Under the pieces are notes generated by a model. The model was given only the letters and a program-made list of their open reading frames with translations. It did no database searches and was not told the DNA's origin. Shown here piece by piece: positions 53,427-54,402 of a stretch of 54,402 nt of DNA. The position numbers were made by a program, and so were the translations under genes. The stretch comes from a virus. The DNA lies in the IMG/VR virus record IMGVR_UViG_3300036766_002274, positions 1 to 54,402 of that record, one strand, 5' to 3'. Within the stretch, counting starts at the first letter, position 1. The number at the start of each line of letters is the position of its first letter.

Positions 53427-53556
53427 TGCCCTACCAGAGGTAGAGACGCGCACGCCATGCCGGGACTGCAACGCAACCGGCATCTACTGGGCGGACTTTA
53501 AATACTACAAGACGTGCAAGACCTGCCACGGGAACCGCTGGGAGCCAGCCGCATGA
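53341..53556 (+). CDS. DnaJ-type CxxC zinc protein
   Basis: 71 aa from ATG 53341, GGAG 7 nt upstream; GTG 53407 is an alternative. The first 35 residues are Pro/Arg/Ser-rich. Then CRDCNATGIYW and CKTCHGNRW, two CxxC(x)G repeats like the DnaJ zinc domain. The 86-nt overlap with the upstream gene is unusual. F-K codons form a TTTAAA word (53497). Confidence 0.6.
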   Translation: MTSPLPQNPPRTRKPRTPRTSAVAPSSSDALPEVETRTPCRDCNATGIYWADFKYYKTCKTCHGNRWEPAA

Positions 53557-53747
53557 AGTGGTGGAGCTTACTTAAGCTCCAGACCAAGTGGTTGGCTTGC
53601 CCCAACTGTAACAAGAGGATGCTCACCATCAGTGGTGGGCGTACCGCCAACTGTGGAGGATGCGGTCATAGCCACTCAAGCACGCAGCATTTTCAGGATA
53701 GTCGAAACAATCTACCCACGCCGGTACCGTTCGGCAACGGACGGTAA
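53553..53747 (+). CDS. Small zinc-ribbon protein
   Basis: 64 aa from ATG 53553 (ATGA overlap). CPNC (near 16) and CGGC (near 34) form the ribbon; HSHSSTQH follows. Its second half overlaps the next gene in another frame. Function unknown. Confidence 0.6.
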   Translation: MKWWSLLKLQTKWLACPNCNKRMLTISGGRTANCGGCGHSHSSTQHFQDSRNNLPTPVPFGNGR

Positions 53748-54048
53748 CGGCCAAGGCGGCAGCAGGGCACTTGGGCCTGACGGCTTCTTTGATGACAACT
53801 TCATACCCATGTACGCAGACGCAGGCTGCGTCCTGCACGATGCGTGCCTGACGTGCCCGCTCACGTCCTGCCTGCAAGACGTGAAATCAGAGCCATCCGG
53901 CATGAACCACCGGTGGTCAGTGAACACGGCGCTGGAGCGCCACGTTGAGGCTGGCGGCATCGTCACCGCCTGCATGGCGTCCCACTACACCGGCAAGCAG
54001 GACATCGTGACGACATACGAGGAGGAACTCGAATGTGCAGCAGCGTAA
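53632..54048 (+). CDS. Cys-cluster protein, start uncertain
   Basis: Up to 138 aa. The segment GCVLHDACLTCPLTSCLQD (near 65-83) carries four Cys in the HDxCLxCPLxxC pattern of short phage/bacterial regulatory proteins. A GTG at 53632 or 53653 may start it; both lie inside the upstream gene. The N-terminal part (IFRIVETIYPRRYRS) is helical and basic. Start unresolved. Confidence 0.55.
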   Translation: MVGVPPTVEDAVIATQARSIFRIVETIYPRRYRSATDGNGQGGSRALGPDGFFDDNFIPMYADAGCVLHDACLTCPLTSCLQDVKSEPSGMNHRWSVNTALERHVEAGGIVTACMASHYTGKQDIVTTYEEELECAAA

Positions 54049-54095
54049 CTGACATCCCAGAGGCCCACGAGCATAGGTGGATGTGTACGTGCTAG
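54033..54095 (+). CDS. 20-aa Cys/His micro-gene
   Basis: ATG 54033 with GAGGA upstream opens 20 codons, MCSSVTDIPEAHEHRWMCTC. One early Cys, His-x-His and a final CxC suggest metal binding. It overlaps the end of the previous gene. Only the ribosome site and the Cys/His set support it. Confidence 0.35.
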   Translation: MCSSVTDIPEAHEHRWMCTC

Positions 54096-54105
54096 GAGAG
54101 CAACC

Positions 54106-54402
54106 ATGACCGTTGACTACACCGAGCTAGAGGCGCTGGCACAGGCGGCAGTGAAGGCAACACACGCACTCTTTTTGTGGGAGTGCTGCGACGTGTACCA
54201 AACCGATGAGGCACGAGACCTACAGCAGACAGTCATCAATGCGCGGCTTGCGTTGGGGACTCAGGCCGCTGCTATCCTCGCCCTGCTCGCCGAGCTGGAA
54301 GCGGCAGAAGCCAAACTAGCACGCGTGGGTAAGCACCTCTGTACAGGCGAGTGCTTCGACAAGCAGGGCATTGCCCTGCACTCAGCCTTTAAAGAGGCAT
54401 GA
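54106..54402 (+). CDS. Small helical protein at the window end
   Basis: 98 aa from ATG 54106 with AGGAG upstream. Mostly helical (ELEALAQAAVKATHALFLW, ILALLAELEAAEAKLARVG) with two Cys near CTGEC. A TTTAAA word (54388) lies in its last codons. The window ends at its stop. Function unknown; coiled-coil phage early proteins are common. Confidence 0.65.
   Translation: MTVDYTELEALAQAAVKATHALFLWECCDVYQTDEARDLQQTVINARLALGTQAAAILALLAELEAAEAKLARVGKHLCTGECFDKQGIALHSAFKEA

Larger units (their letters stand above)
733..54393. repeat. Dispersed TTTAAA(G) word, 35 copies
   Basis: TTTAAA begins at 733, 4747, 6804, 7725, 9520, 10014, 12376, 13641, 14827, 17843, 19277, 21188, 23193, 25262, 27599, 28049, 30944, 32554, 33596, 34962, 35356, 35420, 38625, 39953, 42511, 43151, 44003, 45168, 46450, 47800, 49616, 50899, 52146, 53497 and 54388. 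All but 35420 read TTTAAAG on one strand, usually with C or G outside. In genes it falls in Phe-Lys (18), Leu-Lys/Leu-Asn (8), or across stops, starts and gaps (9). Spacing is broadly even (mostly 0.9-2.4 kb). Counts were made by eye. Confidence 0.85.

Noticed and set aside
733-54393. TTTAAA as -1 frameshift slippery sites (T TTA AAC/G)
   Set aside because: Only 8 of 35 are in the slippery frame, none is at the end of a gene needing a shift, and reading frames continue past them.
733-54393. TTTAAA as ordinary promoters
   Set aside because: Most copies lie inside genes, in both orientations without relation to gene direction, and without partner hexamers; only 35356 has a plausible -10 at 17 bp.
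1-54402. CRISPR array or cas operon
   Set aside because: No regularly spaced repeats were found. The Cas4-like nuclease stands alone with phage replication genes.

Overview
The window reads as almost all of a temperate, podovirus-like tailed phage (or integrated prophage) of a high-GC bacterium. I estimate about 58% G+C. GTG and TTG starts are frequent, many genes overlap as ATGA, GTGA or TAATG, and Shine-Dalgarno sites are clear. It opens with a tyrosine integrase and closes at a stop codon. The host cannot be named: a GH25-like lysozyme beside an XhlA-like membrane protein leans Gram-positive, but this is weak evidence.

Layout. (1) 1-1.36 kb, plus strand: integrase, tRNA-Ala(GGC), a small gene and a broken tRNA-Met-like remnant. 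(2) 34.6-1.37 kb, minus strand, in transcription order: three small genes, a DnaB-type helicase, a Cys-rich protein, small and large terminase, endonuclease VII, portal, two internal-virion candidates (662 and 2432 aa), scaffold, HK97-type capsid, many small virion genes, a 13-repeat Ala-rich protein, connector/nozzle and fibre genes, then lysis genes (XhlA-like protein, lysozyme, phosphoesterase, two-helix holin candidate) and unknowns. (3) 34.6-36.56 kb: a divergent, gene-free control region with a sigma70-like promoter, an attenuator-like hairpin pair, long hairpins, an AT-rich patch and about 1 kb of dense structured-RNA signals. (4) 36.56-54.4 kb, plus strand: tiny overlapping zinc-ribbon genes, a MoxR/CobS-like AAA+ ATPase with an HExxH plus VWA (CobT-like) partner, a prim-pol, a convergent XRE repressor, a Cas4/RecB-like Fe-S nuclease, tRNA-Thr and an odd tRNA-like gene, a resolvase-like nuclease, an Acb2/Tad1-type anti-defence candidate, RNA ligase and polynucleotide kinase-phosphatase, HNH, a fused nucleotide-metabolism enzyme, and a tail of small Cys-rich genes.

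How it fits together. Integrase and the XRE repressor, whose promoter spacer holds an inverted repeat, suggest lysogeny. DnaB helicase and prim-pol are the only replisome parts seen; no DNA polymerase or RNA polymerase is in the window, so host enzymes are probably used. Phage tRNAs with an RNA kinase and ligase suggest resistance to tRNA-cleaving defence, and the Acb2/Tad1-like gene suggests sequestration of cyclic-nucleotide alarm signals.

The most unusual signals are a dispersed DNA word, TTTAAA (34 of 35 copies extend to TTTAAAG on one strand), about seven times over-represented and placed through genes in several reading frames; and the structured non-coding region at 34.8-36.5 kb, with mutually exclusive hairpins, abutting helices and a predicted pseudoknot, which looks like one or more undescribed phage RNAs.
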